This document shows positions 53,301 to 60,526 of a stretch of 64,000 bases of DNA, one piece after another. The notes beneath the pieces are model-generated. The model saw only the letters and a program-made list of their open reading frames with translations, was not told the origin of the DNA and did not search any database. Within the stretch, counting starts at the first letter, position 1. Each line of letters begins with the position of its first letter. The DNA is from Treponema sp. (GTDB lineage Bacteria; Spirochaetota; Spirochaetia; Treponematales; Treponemataceae): positions 49,167 through 113,166 of the forward strand of contig JAGAZB010000009.1 of assembly GCA_017940255.1 (NCBI GenBank). Reading direction: 5' to 3'. The position numbers and the translations under genes were made by a program.

Positions 53301-56300
53301 GAAACAAAACAAATGACTACAGATTACACTGCGCCTAGTGTAAGCATAACAAGCCCTAAAGCAGATGATGTTACCGGAGAAGTAACACTTTCGGGAATTA
53401 CAACAGATGTTTACAGCGATGTTGCAAAGATTGGTTTTGAAGTTGTTGGTAATTACGCTTATTCAAGCCAAGGAGTGTTGGATTCAGCAAAGTTTGATGA
53501 TGTACATTCTGCTGCAAAAGATTCTGTAGCTACTTTGGTTCCTGTAAGTTCTCCAAGTGGATGGTCATTTACTTTGGATGGAATTGAAAGAACAGTCGCT
53601 GGTGTTATTTATAAGAATCCAAAACTTCCTGCAAGTGAAGCAGATGTAGAAAATAGTCAGAGTGGTATTGATAAAGCACCTCTTGCTCACGAGGGTGTTG
53701 AGGATGTACGAAAGCTCACTATCGTATTCTATGTAGAAGACAGCCTTGGAAACTCTACATGCACTCCAATTTCGGAATCGGAAGGAAAAGGAACTCCAAT
53801 CACAATCAACTACAATCCTTATGGTGACCGCCCTGAAAGCGAAATTTCTTATCCAAGCGGAGTTTATACAAGCACAAATTATGTGGAAGGATATTCAAAC
53901 ATAAACGGTTCTATCCGTGTAACTGGTTCTGCTAGCGATAATACTTCTATCTCAGAGGGAAAAGTATTTATTCAGCTTGATGTGAATAAAGATGGCAAGT
54001 TTGATGATACAGATAAGACACTCCTTGCTGGTGCGGGATATACAATCATTGATGATATAACACTTTCAACTTTAGATATCTGGTCAGGTAAAACTATCAA
54101 TTCTTCGGCAATCACTTATCATAAAGATAGTGAACCGGCTGAAGCAAAGTGGGGTATTCCTGTAAACGGTACAAACAGCTGGAGTATCACTCTGAACAGT
54201 AAAGACGAACTTAAGAAAATCAGCGGGGCATCTATCGGCGATAACAAGTACAAGATTGGAGTTCGCTCTGTTGCGGTAGATTCTTCTGGCGTGTTCGGCA
54301 AGTGGGGAGCTGGCGCTTACTTTATGATTGATGATAATGCTCCTCAGATTTCTAAATCAGAAATTGTAAACACAACTGGCTCTGAGAATGTAATCAGCAA
54401 GAAATATGATGATGACATGTACTTGAGCGGTATTCAGTGGCTTAAGGTTACAGTAAAAGACAAGATTGGTATTAGAAAGCTCACATACAAGCTTGCTGGT
54501 GATACAGATGCTTTAATGGACGCTACTGGTGTAACAATCGAAGGAATTGAAGAACTTAAAACTGCTGACTCAACAACAACTGTTGATGTTAATGGTGTAT
54601 TTGTAAAATATCTTGGAAGCGGTTCAGGAGATGATTCAGGTTATGTTCTTTACAATGTTTATCTTCCTGTTTCTTCTCTTAAAATTACTAAAGCTGATGG
54701 CCGCTTAAGTCTTGCTCTAAAGCTTACAGTCTTCAAAGATGCTGATTCAGAACTTTCAACTTATGAACGTTATGCTTTGAACTTTGATGAAAAGAAGCCA
54801 GAAATTGATTCAACAAAGGGAATTACCTTTAATGGCGTTAAGGCAAATGCTTCTGGAACTGCTATAGAAAACAAGATTGTAAACAGTAACGGTTCTTACT
54901 TCACACTTGGTGGTAAGATTAAAGATGAAGGTGCTGGATTTGAACGCATTGCCTTCTATTATTATCGCGATGCACAGGGCACCGATGGGCATAAGCGTCG
55001 TGTATTCGATCCTGATCCAAGTGGAACTGTAGGTGAAGCAAATCGAAAAGTTCAGGTAACTGCTGATTCAAGTTCAAGCTTGACTAGCGGAATTAATATG
55101 GTTGAAGTTGAAGATACTCCGCTTTATGGTTATGACGCAGGGGTTTCAATTTCATCAGACGGACTTACAGTCACACTTACTAGTGATAATGTACACATCC
55201 GTGCAGGTGGACTTGTTCAAATCAACAACGTATGGCATTTAATTTCTGCTAAGAGTGGCACAACTCTTACACTTGCCACTGCAACAACTGCGACAAGTGC
55301 TACATCGGCCTTCTTCCCAATTGCCCAGGTAATCGATAACCTTGGTGCAGAAAAAACAGACGCAAGCGGAAATCTCCTGACTTCCGAATCTGGTGATGAT
55401 GGCGACGGAATGCCAGAAAGCGTTGTAAAGGCCGGAACTTACTGGACATTCGACGCTTCTATTCATTCAAACTATATTCCGGACGGACCGGGAACTCTTG
55501 TTATGTTCATCTGGGATAAGGCCGGCAACGTTGAAGTTGTAAAATATAACGCTTCTGTTCAGAATAATGCTCCACGCCTTACAAAGCTCTGGCTTGGAAC
55601 TGCTCTGTCTGGTAATTACTCAGAAAGTAACTTTACCGAATACGATGTTCTTACAAGAGAAGGCAGTGCTCAGTCTTCTTACGAAATGAAAACCGCAAGT
55701 TATGGCGAACGATTCCGCGTAAAAGGCGATTTGGCCGTAGTTGCTGAATTCACAGGTGGAAATAACGCAAGTAATTCTACAGATGACAGCAGAATTAAGA
55801 TGGTTTACTCTGCGGCAGGAGATGAAAGCACAGGTTATAAACAGAAAGACTCAACGGGTTCAAATATGTATACAAGTGATTCAACACTTTCGGCAAAGAC
55901 CTGGTTCAAACATTCTTCTGCTACCTCATATACAGATTTGACAAACTTTGCATTCAGTATTCCTCAGAACAAACTTGGTGATGATAGTACACTACTTACT
56001 AATGGCAAGTATTCTGAACGCAAGATGTCATTCACTTTCTGGGATGACACCGACGAAACTACTCAGGGTATTGACAGTTGTTTCAGCTATCTTAAAATTA
56101 CAGACTTTATTGTAATGGTTAATGATACTGTTGAGCCAAAGGTAGTAGTAGAACCATTCTTCTGGAATAATGCAGACGACAACAGCCTGTATCAGTATTC
56201 TTCTGCAAACGGTCATATCGAAATTCCTGAAGAAGGCAGCGATGATAAGCCTGCCGTTTCTGGAAAGATTTCTATTCGCGGTTGGGCATTCGATGAACAT

Positions 56301-58463
56301 ACTTTGGATTCTATCTGGGTTAAGTTTAGTGACTTTTCACCAGCTAGTGGTTTGTTCGATGGTGATTCAGCTGATGATAAAGGCTACTACAAAGTTGCTA
56401 CATACGCAAACGGAAGTTGGACAAGTTCTGCTGAGTCTGGTACAGTTACTGATTCAAGCTGGAAGTTTACAGTAACACCAGAGTATCTTAATCAGACTGG
56501 TCATAAAGTAAAATGGCAGCTTGATATCGATACTTCTGCAATTACTAATTCAATGGGTGAAGATAAGGCGGTTTCTGTTCGTGCAATAGATGCTGCTAGT
56601 CACACTTCAAGCGAAGATGCAAGTGATGAAGCAAACGGTACTTCTGACGATGTATACAATGCTCCATCATACACAATGGATGTTCTTCCATACATCAGCG
56701 GAATCTCAACAGACGCCGCAGGAAATAATCCTGCTAAACGTTCCCGTTTAGGCCGTTATCCTGTAAGAGCAGGAGACACAATCTACATTAAAGGTTTCAA
56801 CTTTGGTACAGGTGCAATTTCTGTGACACGTAGAAAGTCTGCAGCAGATGGTTCTATGGCAGCTGCGACAGCAGGCGTAGAAACAATTGCTGACGCAACT
56901 CGCGTAAATGCAAACACAATCAGTATAACAGCACCAGATTATTCCGGTTTCATTCAGCTGCAGATTGATAACGGAGACGAAAACCTTAAGGCTGTAAATA
57001 ACAGCAATGACAACACTCTGGGCTACAACATTGAAGAAGGCTTTATTGCAGACGAAAAAGATGAGGACGAAAATACCTATGGCCGCATTGCCGCAAATAC
57101 TGCCGGCAGCAACTTCTGGACCGACGACAGATATCTGAGCGTATGGAATAGTGGAGAAACCTTTACTAATGCTTCAAATCCAATTAGTGGAAGTATAATT
57201 GGACTTACAGCTTCAAGTTCAGTTTATACTTCTGCCCGTGAAGCAAGAACCTTCCCTGCACATACACTTTATGGTATCTGGGGAAGCAATGATAACATGA
57301 TGTACAATGAAGTTATGGGACCAGCAGGAACCAACTATAATACCCGATGGTATATCTTATCCCAGCAGGCTTCTGGTGCCCTTCGTTCGCCTCCATCAGA
57401 AACTGATTCTGTAATTGTAAACAATAATGTATTCCACACCTGGCTTGATGATGGCTGGGCAGATGCAAATACCTTTGGTGATGGATTACAGTTGGTTCGC
57501 GATGGTGAAACAGCTTCAACAAGTGCATCTTATATTGAAAAAACTTCTGCCGATAAGGTTCGTCATCAGTTTAAGAATATAAAGATTGCCGGTGCATATT
57601 CAGGAAATAAATATCATATGTATGTAACTTACTATGACTCTTACACTAAGTGTTTAAAATATGGTAAGTTCCTGTTTAAGAATGGCTGGGATCAGAACCG
57701 AAGTGTAGAAACATCATATCGTGCTGACGATGAAGGTTCTTATGTTATCGATGGTTACGATGCCGCAGACAATTCTTCAATCAGCTGGGATGTTGGTGAA
57801 TATTCTGCAATTAAGATTGATAATTCTGGCGCTGAACCAATTCCTGTAGTTGCTTACTATGATAAACAAAATAAGAAACTTAAGATTGCCCGTGGAGGAA
57901 GTTCAGCACCTGTTTCTAAACGTTATGGCGGTGCAATTGGAACTGGTGCAGATGAAACTCCTTGGACATATACTTCAGTAACAAGTCCAGCAGGTTCTTC
58001 AGACTTTGGCCGTTATGTTTCTATGGAGATGGATAATTCTGGCAATCTTCATATAGCTGCCCAGGATGTAACAAATGGCAAATTGTATTATGGAATGTTT
58101 ACAAAGTCTGGTAATTCTTATGAGATTTCAGATTCGTGGGTTGCTGTTGATTCAACGTCTTCTGTAGGCCGCTGGAATGACATTAAGCTTGAAAACTATG
58201 CTGGTAATTCTATGGCAACCTGTAAACCTGTAATTACATATCAGGATGCTTCAAGACTTAATACAACTTCTGCACTTAAGATTGCTTATGTTGATGCAAA
58301 CGGCAGTTGGGAAGCTATGACTTCACCTTCAGTTTATGAAGCTCAGGATGCAAAACTAAGTACGATTGTTACCGCTGTTGATAAAAAGAATAAGACTGAT
58401 AAATACGCCATCGGCTTCAATTCAACAGAACTTGCCGTAGACTTCCTCCGTGGCGAGCAATAG
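47355..58463 (+). CDS. Giant (3,702-residue) lipoprotein with many Ig-like modules
   Basis: The signal peptide ends in the lipobox FAAC (Cys27). Roughly 17 modules follow, each opening with a phrase such as VDNTAP, VDNSAP, IDETAP or TDYTAP and then a beta-sandwich pattern. These resemble bacterial Ig-like domains of cell-surface adhesins. An EF-hand-like loop DVNKDGKFDDTD lies near residue 2207. A TIG/IPT-like domain is near 3110-3190 (YPVRAGDTIYIKGFNFGTG). The last 430 residues hold about four propeller-like blades (PVVAYYDKQNKKLKIA, GNLHIAAQDVTNGKLYYGMF). It is presumably attached to a membrane by lipid and exposed or periplasmic. The function is unknown. AAAGGA precedes the ATG. It ends at the terminator at 58509. 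Confidence 0.85.
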   Translation: MERKLLKRFRGIIVFVSFLFVLVFAACEIGLGSSVDTEPPTLTITYPSADVVIRDAFVLAGSCNDDEALDTVTVLLKETATNTSYGPFEIQIPEREEGDKSAQDWKIWLNQKDNGLYPFKDGRYVAEVYATDKSGKVSGKSSLSFDIDNTAPIFVVQTPVAIDLTQPTEFGSSVKANGRIADDHTISKMVMKVYDASANFDDVNNPPVAKYEFTETEVETAGGTSVVFAKYTKSEAGSTDTSAKSGRYNVLNNGQPWFCSIEVVDAAKTYTQSESDATSEGNSTGGAMYRYDDVYDVWLSAACGLDTTAVKQIVNGTYSGTASAASIEAAKNAYEKSAKSNVCFSVNPVVNPKYTCFGYTVGKDINRANATMNKVSGGSTLSVNVNCGLDGTLLNPSSTTIYIFGPFSSLTEEDITSIYSKPSGYTGTLYKKWTINDLVDLQSKESCESFVESVTLPSEIDNDSYYVLAAEVYDVEGMVTIPETWIVFKGYVQEKIPVIEWKSAGSIPSTIKAESNFATCDEGGFFNITEPKDLTFYGLLSGVDKLDAIDSTSFKYSVTYENENLTEGESYVSGNIVKDAAVTLLDDYYVITTVDSSGKTIEEKYPQWRFTIPKETIESIIAADSTAPASGREYSVKISVDVSTKKGVDAVPVTRKIHVDNKSPVVKINAVKPFVADDENNNCLNGNVGISGIVTDTNLEKYWYEIFIDDVKKYTSDQKALSYAFDFDFDTTAYDDNSNINVIVYAKDKGGNVGSISTTKFNSNTAFLINQETDRPKVKLTNGGINGGVDVVNATDIKKGKNLFGKDTNNDMMLEITDDDGIKSVKVEKKKCNTNSWSTIDIGDSASPNGTTSITVSCELGDDEGEYDIRVTVKDIHTNERDTKLSSTGVSEYNFVVAVDRGNPQININTSYGENDFKAAGADISVTGTTDKLNCTIEVFADSGLSNSLDPDLNGIVSNLPANGKLGASLNWGFDYKTIPNNGIGSFFIKITDKYGQSNKKEFIYKVDSEAPTFTITEVKGTAVTLTKTSEIYEEYGTQDNDFKVVGTVSDGTGDYSSKVASNFYYRFVNGSSLTDNDYKYDKVTNESLGWKKTVITSKNGINYYSISADLSDLTDGATYFLYLAAVDNANNVSKISENPSSKIKVTVDNSAPNITSMSFDSTDTAHKKITIGANDNTNSGSGSGINKIELYRNSERIRTITTGETTYDISSDIIVGTNEFTFVAYDRAGNKKDSKDSNISVTIQNDAPEFTSKDDGLTGLNAIDGFSYLNLSHRSASGVNATATVTAEGDNNGLASVTWEDKVKGATTALDSGSCTIGTGGTITMSLVPSDEKKTSYEGKLVVRTVTATNIYGRSSTWEIRFIWDTVKPEIVTADTNDSLNLKVGDKLYTAITAENSNIWFNSMALNVKGSYLEATSGIDIVYYNVNQNPTSRMSVTTDTTAGLGKFDSTISGFTEGNTNELKLSTVDKAGNASAATSFTVKVDTSAPSLNNIEYKYDGEDNSAYRPYSGAILTNKSKNIFFRGDYTDANVISSVKVSKVKSITALETPATLTPASEGAANGTWTFELDKSKISESGVSFVVLDNAGNESTTICSFNIDETAPVVTIESPTVSASTVLNGKNTFSGKVEEVNPKSIKLYYVFQASAARIPAELEGWAELSGCEVTKGLNNKTVSDVSSWTFKNVDVNELMGTATKGTLYILPLAYDEAGNCNVNVTSVTGYSSFAVDLDSDRPVLKFSNLPWDASLSAGTGGVKEYNKNLQTLTGTINDDDGISELRIAVSDTKITEAPADLLTNDDYKVSVNSGAFSVELGADGAKSLWIYVKDSAGGDFQTADTRGSLYQPYLIFDNHKENGEDVKTNNDSAVNFAINSSAPKINIFEYKTSSDENTFGDTLTALGTTNIVGGTSKKYVIFALNVESKVPVKFVKVAASGYSGDYNFTKTGTQNGSEIWTSVSVDTSAWDEGTNTLTFTVEDASGLTTVETKQMTTDYTAPSVSITSPKADDVTGEVTLSGITTDVYSDVAKIGFEVVGNYAYSSQGVLDSAKFDDVHSAAKDSVATLVPVSSPSGWSFTLDGIERTVAGVIYKNPKLPASEADVENSQSGIDKAPLAHEGVEDVRKLTIVFYVEDSLGNSTCTPISESEGKGTPITINYNPYGDRPESEISYPSGVYTSTNYVEGYSNINGSIRVTGSASDNTSISEGKVFIQLDVNKDGKFDDTDKTLLAGAGYTIIDDITLSTLDIWSGKTINSSAITYHKDSEPAEAKWGIPVNGTNSWSITLNSKDELKKISGASIGDNKYKIGVRSVAVDSSGVFGKWGAGAYFMIDDNAPQISKSEIVNTTGSENVISKKYDDDMYLSGIQWLKVTVKDKIGIRKLTYKLAGDTDALMDATGVTIEGIEELKTADSTTTVDVNGVFVKYLGSGSGDDSGYVLYNVYLPVSSLKITKADGRLSLALKLTVFKDADSELSTYERYALNFDEKKPEIDSTKGITFNGVKANASGTAIENKIVNSNGSYFTLGGKIKDEGAGFERIAFYYYRDAQGTDGHKRRVFDPDPSGTVGEANRKVQVTADSSSSLTSGINMVEVEDTPLYGYDAGVSISSDGLTVTLTSDNVHIRAGGLVQINNVWHLISAKSGTTLTLATATTATSATSAFFPIAQVIDNLGAEKTDASGNLLTSESGDDGDGMPESVVKAGTYWTFDASIHSNYIPDGPGTLVMFIWDKAGNVEVVKYNASVQNNAPRLTKLWLGTALSGNYSESNFTEYDVLTREGSAQSSYEMKTASYGERFRVKGDLAVVAEFTGGNNASNSTDDSRIKMVYSAAGDESTGYKQKDSTGSNMYTSDSTLSAKTWFKHSSATSYTDLTNFAFSIPQNKLGDDSTLLTNGKYSERKMSFTFWDDTDETTQGIDSCFSYLKITDFIVMVNDTVEPKVVVEPFFWNNADDNSLYQYSSANGHIEIPEEGSDDKPAVSGKISIRGWAFDEHTLDSIWVKFSDFSPASGLFDGDSADDKGYYKVATYANGSWTSSAESGTVTDSSWKFTVTPEYLNQTGHKVKWQLDIDTSAITNSMGEDKAVSVRAIDAASHTSSEDASDEANGTSDDVYNAPSYTMDVLPYISGISTDAAGNNPAKRSRLGRYPVRAGDTIYIKGFNFGTGAISVTRRKSAADGSMAAATAGVETIADATRVNANTISITAPDYSGFIQLQIDNGDENLKAVNNSNDNTLGYNIEEGFIADEKDEDENTYGRIAANTAGSNFWTDDRYLSVWNSGETFTNASNPISGSIIGLTASSSVYTSAREARTFPAHTLYGIWGSNDNMMYNEVMGPAGTNYNTRWYILSQQASGALRSPPSETDSVIVNNNVFHTWLDDGWADANTFGDGLQLVRDGETASTSASYIEKTSADKVRHQFKNIKIAGAYSGNKYHMYVTYYDSYTKCLKYGKFLFKNGWDQNRSVETSYRADDEGSYVIDGYDAADNSSISWDVGEYSAIKIDNSGAEPIPVVAYYDKQNKKLKIARGGSSAPVSKRYGGAIGTGADETPWTYTSVTSPAGSSDFGRYVSMEMDNSGNLHIAAQDVTNGKLYYGMFTKSGNSYEISDSWVAVDSTSSVGRWNDIKLENYAGNSMATCKPVITYQDASRLNTTSALKIAYVDANGSWEAMTSPSVYEAQDAKLSTIVTAVDKKNKTDKYAIGFNSTELAVDFLRGEQ

Positions 58464-58508
58464 GACAAAAAAATACCCCATCGGTAAAAAGGTGGGGAGG
58501 GGGATTCT

Positions 58509-58543
58509 AAGGGGGAGGAAGCTTGCTGACTCCCCCTTATTTT
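58509..58543. terminator. Terminator after the giant lipoprotein gene
   Basis: AAGGGGGAG (58509-58517) pairs with CTCCCCCTT (58530-58538), and ATTTTGTT follows. It overlaps the metA stop codon on the other strand, so it may serve both. Confidence 0.7.
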
Positions 58544-59463
58544 GTTCGCTCGATACTTGAAAGTTCGAACGGAGTCTGCTGGTAAACGTAATAGTTGAGC
58601 CAGTTTGAATAGAAGAGGTGAGCGGTGCTGCGCCAGTAGTTCAAAGGCTCGCGGCAAACGTTATTTGTCGGGAAGTAGTTCTTTGGAAGTGGAACGCTCA
58701 TTCCCTTGTCTGTATCGCGGAAGTATTCTCCGGCCAGAGTTTCTGTATCGTATTCAAGGTGACCAGTCATAAAGATTTCGCGGTTATCTTTAGATTTCAC
58801 GATAGTTACACCAGCTTCGGCACTTTCTGCCAAAATAGTAAGTTGCTTGCAGGCAAGAACATCTTCTTTGTGAAGTGTTGTATGGCGGCTCTGTGGAATA
58901 GGGAAAGTGTCATCAAAACCACGAAGCAATGGGTCGCTTTCTGTGGTTCTGTAATTCATAAAAATACCAGACATTTTACGTTCAAGCGGGTATTTTTTTA
59001 TTCCATAATGATGATAAAGACCCGCAAAAGAACCCCAGCACAAGTAAAGTGTGGAATAAACATTTTCTTTTGCGTAATCCATAATAGCGCAAAGTTCATC
59101 CCAATAATCAACGCTTTCAAAAGCAATCTGTTCAACTGGAGCGCCTGTTACCAGCATGCCATCGAACTTCTGAGAAAAAAGTTCGTTAGAGGGAATATAA
59201 AATTTTTCCAGATAAGCTTCATCTGTATTTTTGCTTGTGTGATGTTCCATGCGGACAAGCGAAATTTCAATCTGAAGAGGAGTGTTTCCCAAAAGTCTCA
59301 GAAGCTGAGTTTCTGTAGTTTCTTTAGTAGGCATAAGATTTACAATGGCAATCTTAAGCGGACGAATATCCTGAGTGGCGGCGCGTTTGTCCGTCATAAC
59401 GAAGATGTTTTCTTTTTCCAGAGTAGAAACTGCCGGCAAATCGGCATTAACTTTAATAGGCAT
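58537..59463 (-). CDS. metA: MetA-family homoserine O-acyltransferase, probably acetyl-specific
   Basis: 308 residues from the ATG at 59463. An upstream in-frame ATG at 59487 lies in the promoter region. The catalytic Cys is in LYLCWGSFAG, and the His and Glu are in FMTGHLEYD. In this family, the residue after the GAP(L/V) turn decides the acyl donor: Gly gives succinyl-CoA and Glu gives acetyl-CoA. Here it reads TGAPVEQIAF, so acetyl-CoA is predicted despite the metA name. The product would be O-acetylhomoserine for methionine synthesis. It diverges from the hydrolase gene over 46 bp. Confidence 0.9.
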   Translation of the reverse strand: MPIKVNADLPAVSTLEKENIFVMTDKRAATQDIRPLKIAIVNLMPTKETTETQLLRLLGNTPLQIEISLVRMEHHTSKNTDEAYLEKFYIPSNELFSQKFDGMLVTGAPVEQIAFESVDYWDELCAIMDYAKENVYSTLYLCWGSFAGLYHHYGIKKYPLERKMSGIFMNYRTTESDPLLRGFDDTFPIPQSRHTTLHKEDVLACKQLTILAESAEAGVTIVKSKDNREIFMTGHLEYDTETLAGEYFRDTDKGMSVPLPKNYFPTNNVCREPLNYWRSTAHLFYSNWLNYYVYQQTPFELSSIERTK

Positions 59464-59496
59464 GGATATAATGTAGTATAAAATCAATTTTTACGC

Positions 59497-59502
59497 TATA
59501 CT
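59497..59502 (+). promoter_or_regulatory. -10 element of the hydrolase gene, predicted leaderless
   Basis: TATACT ends 7 nt before the ATG at 59510. No Shine-Dalgarno is present. Confidence 0.5.
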
Positions 59503-59509
59503 TTTTGAC

Positions 59510-60514
59510 ATGCCAATTCAGAACGACCGAAAAAATGCGATAAAAAAACTGAAATTGCTTACATTCGGCTCAAAGTCAAATGTAGAAACATTTCGCGCAA
59601 AACTTGATGAAGCCTACAAAACTGTCTTTCTTCCTAACGGCGTAGAACGCACTGAATATCGTTATGGAAATGTAGACTGCGATGTTCTTTCTCCAGAAAT
59701 TTATGCATCAAACCGTGTAATGCTTTATATTCATGGTGGTTCTTTTGCCGGTGGATCCCGCGCAGCTTATCGAGGTTTTTGTTCATCTCTGGCTACAAAA
59801 TGTTATTGCCGTGTCGTTATTCCTGAATTCCGTTTGGCTCCGGCCTCGCCTTATCCGGCCGCAAACGAAGATATTCAGACTGTTTTTAAGGCGCTTTTTA
59901 CAGAAGAACAGGTTGCCTGCTCGCTTAGTGCAGAAAAGGGACAAAAACCGGCTCTCCCGGAAATTATAATTGCGGCAGATTCGTCTTCAGCTTCAATAGC
60001 ATGTTCCCTCATTTTTAATCTTAAAGAAAAGTTCCGTGCCTGCATCAGCAAAGTGATTTTACTTTCGCCATGGCTGAATCTTTCGTCTACATCACGCCTT
60101 ATTACTACAAAAAAAATCAGTGATGAAGTTATGTCTGGCGATGTATTACGCAAAAGTGCCGGAATTTACACTTATGAATCAAATACAGAAAGTCCTTTTG
60201 TTTCACCCTTGCTCGCAGATGAAGAAATGCTTAAGAATTTTCCTCCGGTGTTTATTCAGATGGGGGCCAAAGAAATTCTTTTGGATGATGCAAAACTCTT
60301 TTGCGACAAGATGATTGCCGCTGGCAACAACTGCCTTCTGGATGTATGGCCGGATATGATGTTTATGTTCCAGATGGCAGATGAATACCTGCATGAATCA
60401 CACCTTGCCTTAGATAAAATTGGCCGCATAGTTACGGAAAACTTTTCTGGACAGGAAGCGGTTCAGATTGAAAACAAGCCTCGCCTGGAGCACAGTCTTC
60501 GCTCAGAAGCATAA
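59510..60514 (+). CDS. HSL-type alpha/beta hydrolase fold protein, probably catalytically dead
   Basis: 334 residues. The oxyanion motif YIHGGSFAGGS and the following RLAPASPYPAANED are the hormone-sensitive-lipase family hallmark. The nucleophile motif, normally G-D-S-A-G, reads AADSSSAS: the serine is there but both glycines are lost. The acid region QMGAKEILLDDA keeps Asp. The catalytic His, normally in a WxGMxHxF context, is replaced by Phe in WPDMMFMFQM. Loss of His should abolish esterase activity. It precedes the U32 gene by 12 bp and is probably co-transcribed with it. A binding or regulatory role is possible. Confidence 0.8.
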   Translation: MPIQNDRKNAIKKLKLLTFGSKSNVETFRAKLDEAYKTVFLPNGVERTEYRYGNVDCDVLSPEIYASNRVMLYIHGGSFAGGSRAAYRGFCSSLATKCYCRVVIPEFRLAPASPYPAANEDIQTVFKALFTEEQVACSLSAEKGQKPALPEIIIAADSSSASIACSLIFNLKEKFRACISKVILLSPWLNLSSTSRLITTKKISDEVMSGDVLRKSAGIYTYESNTESPFVSPLLADEEMLKNFPPVFIQMGAKEILLDDAKLFCDKMIAAGNNCLLDVWPDMMFMFQMADEYLHESHLALDKIGRIVTENFSGQEAVQIENKPRLEHSLRSEA

Positions 60515-60526
60515 GAGAGGTATAAT

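Noticed and set aside
58618..59481. 287-codon plus-strand open frame
   Set aside because: Antisense to metA, which has clear catalytic motifs. The plus-strand translation is Phe/Cys-rich and featureless.
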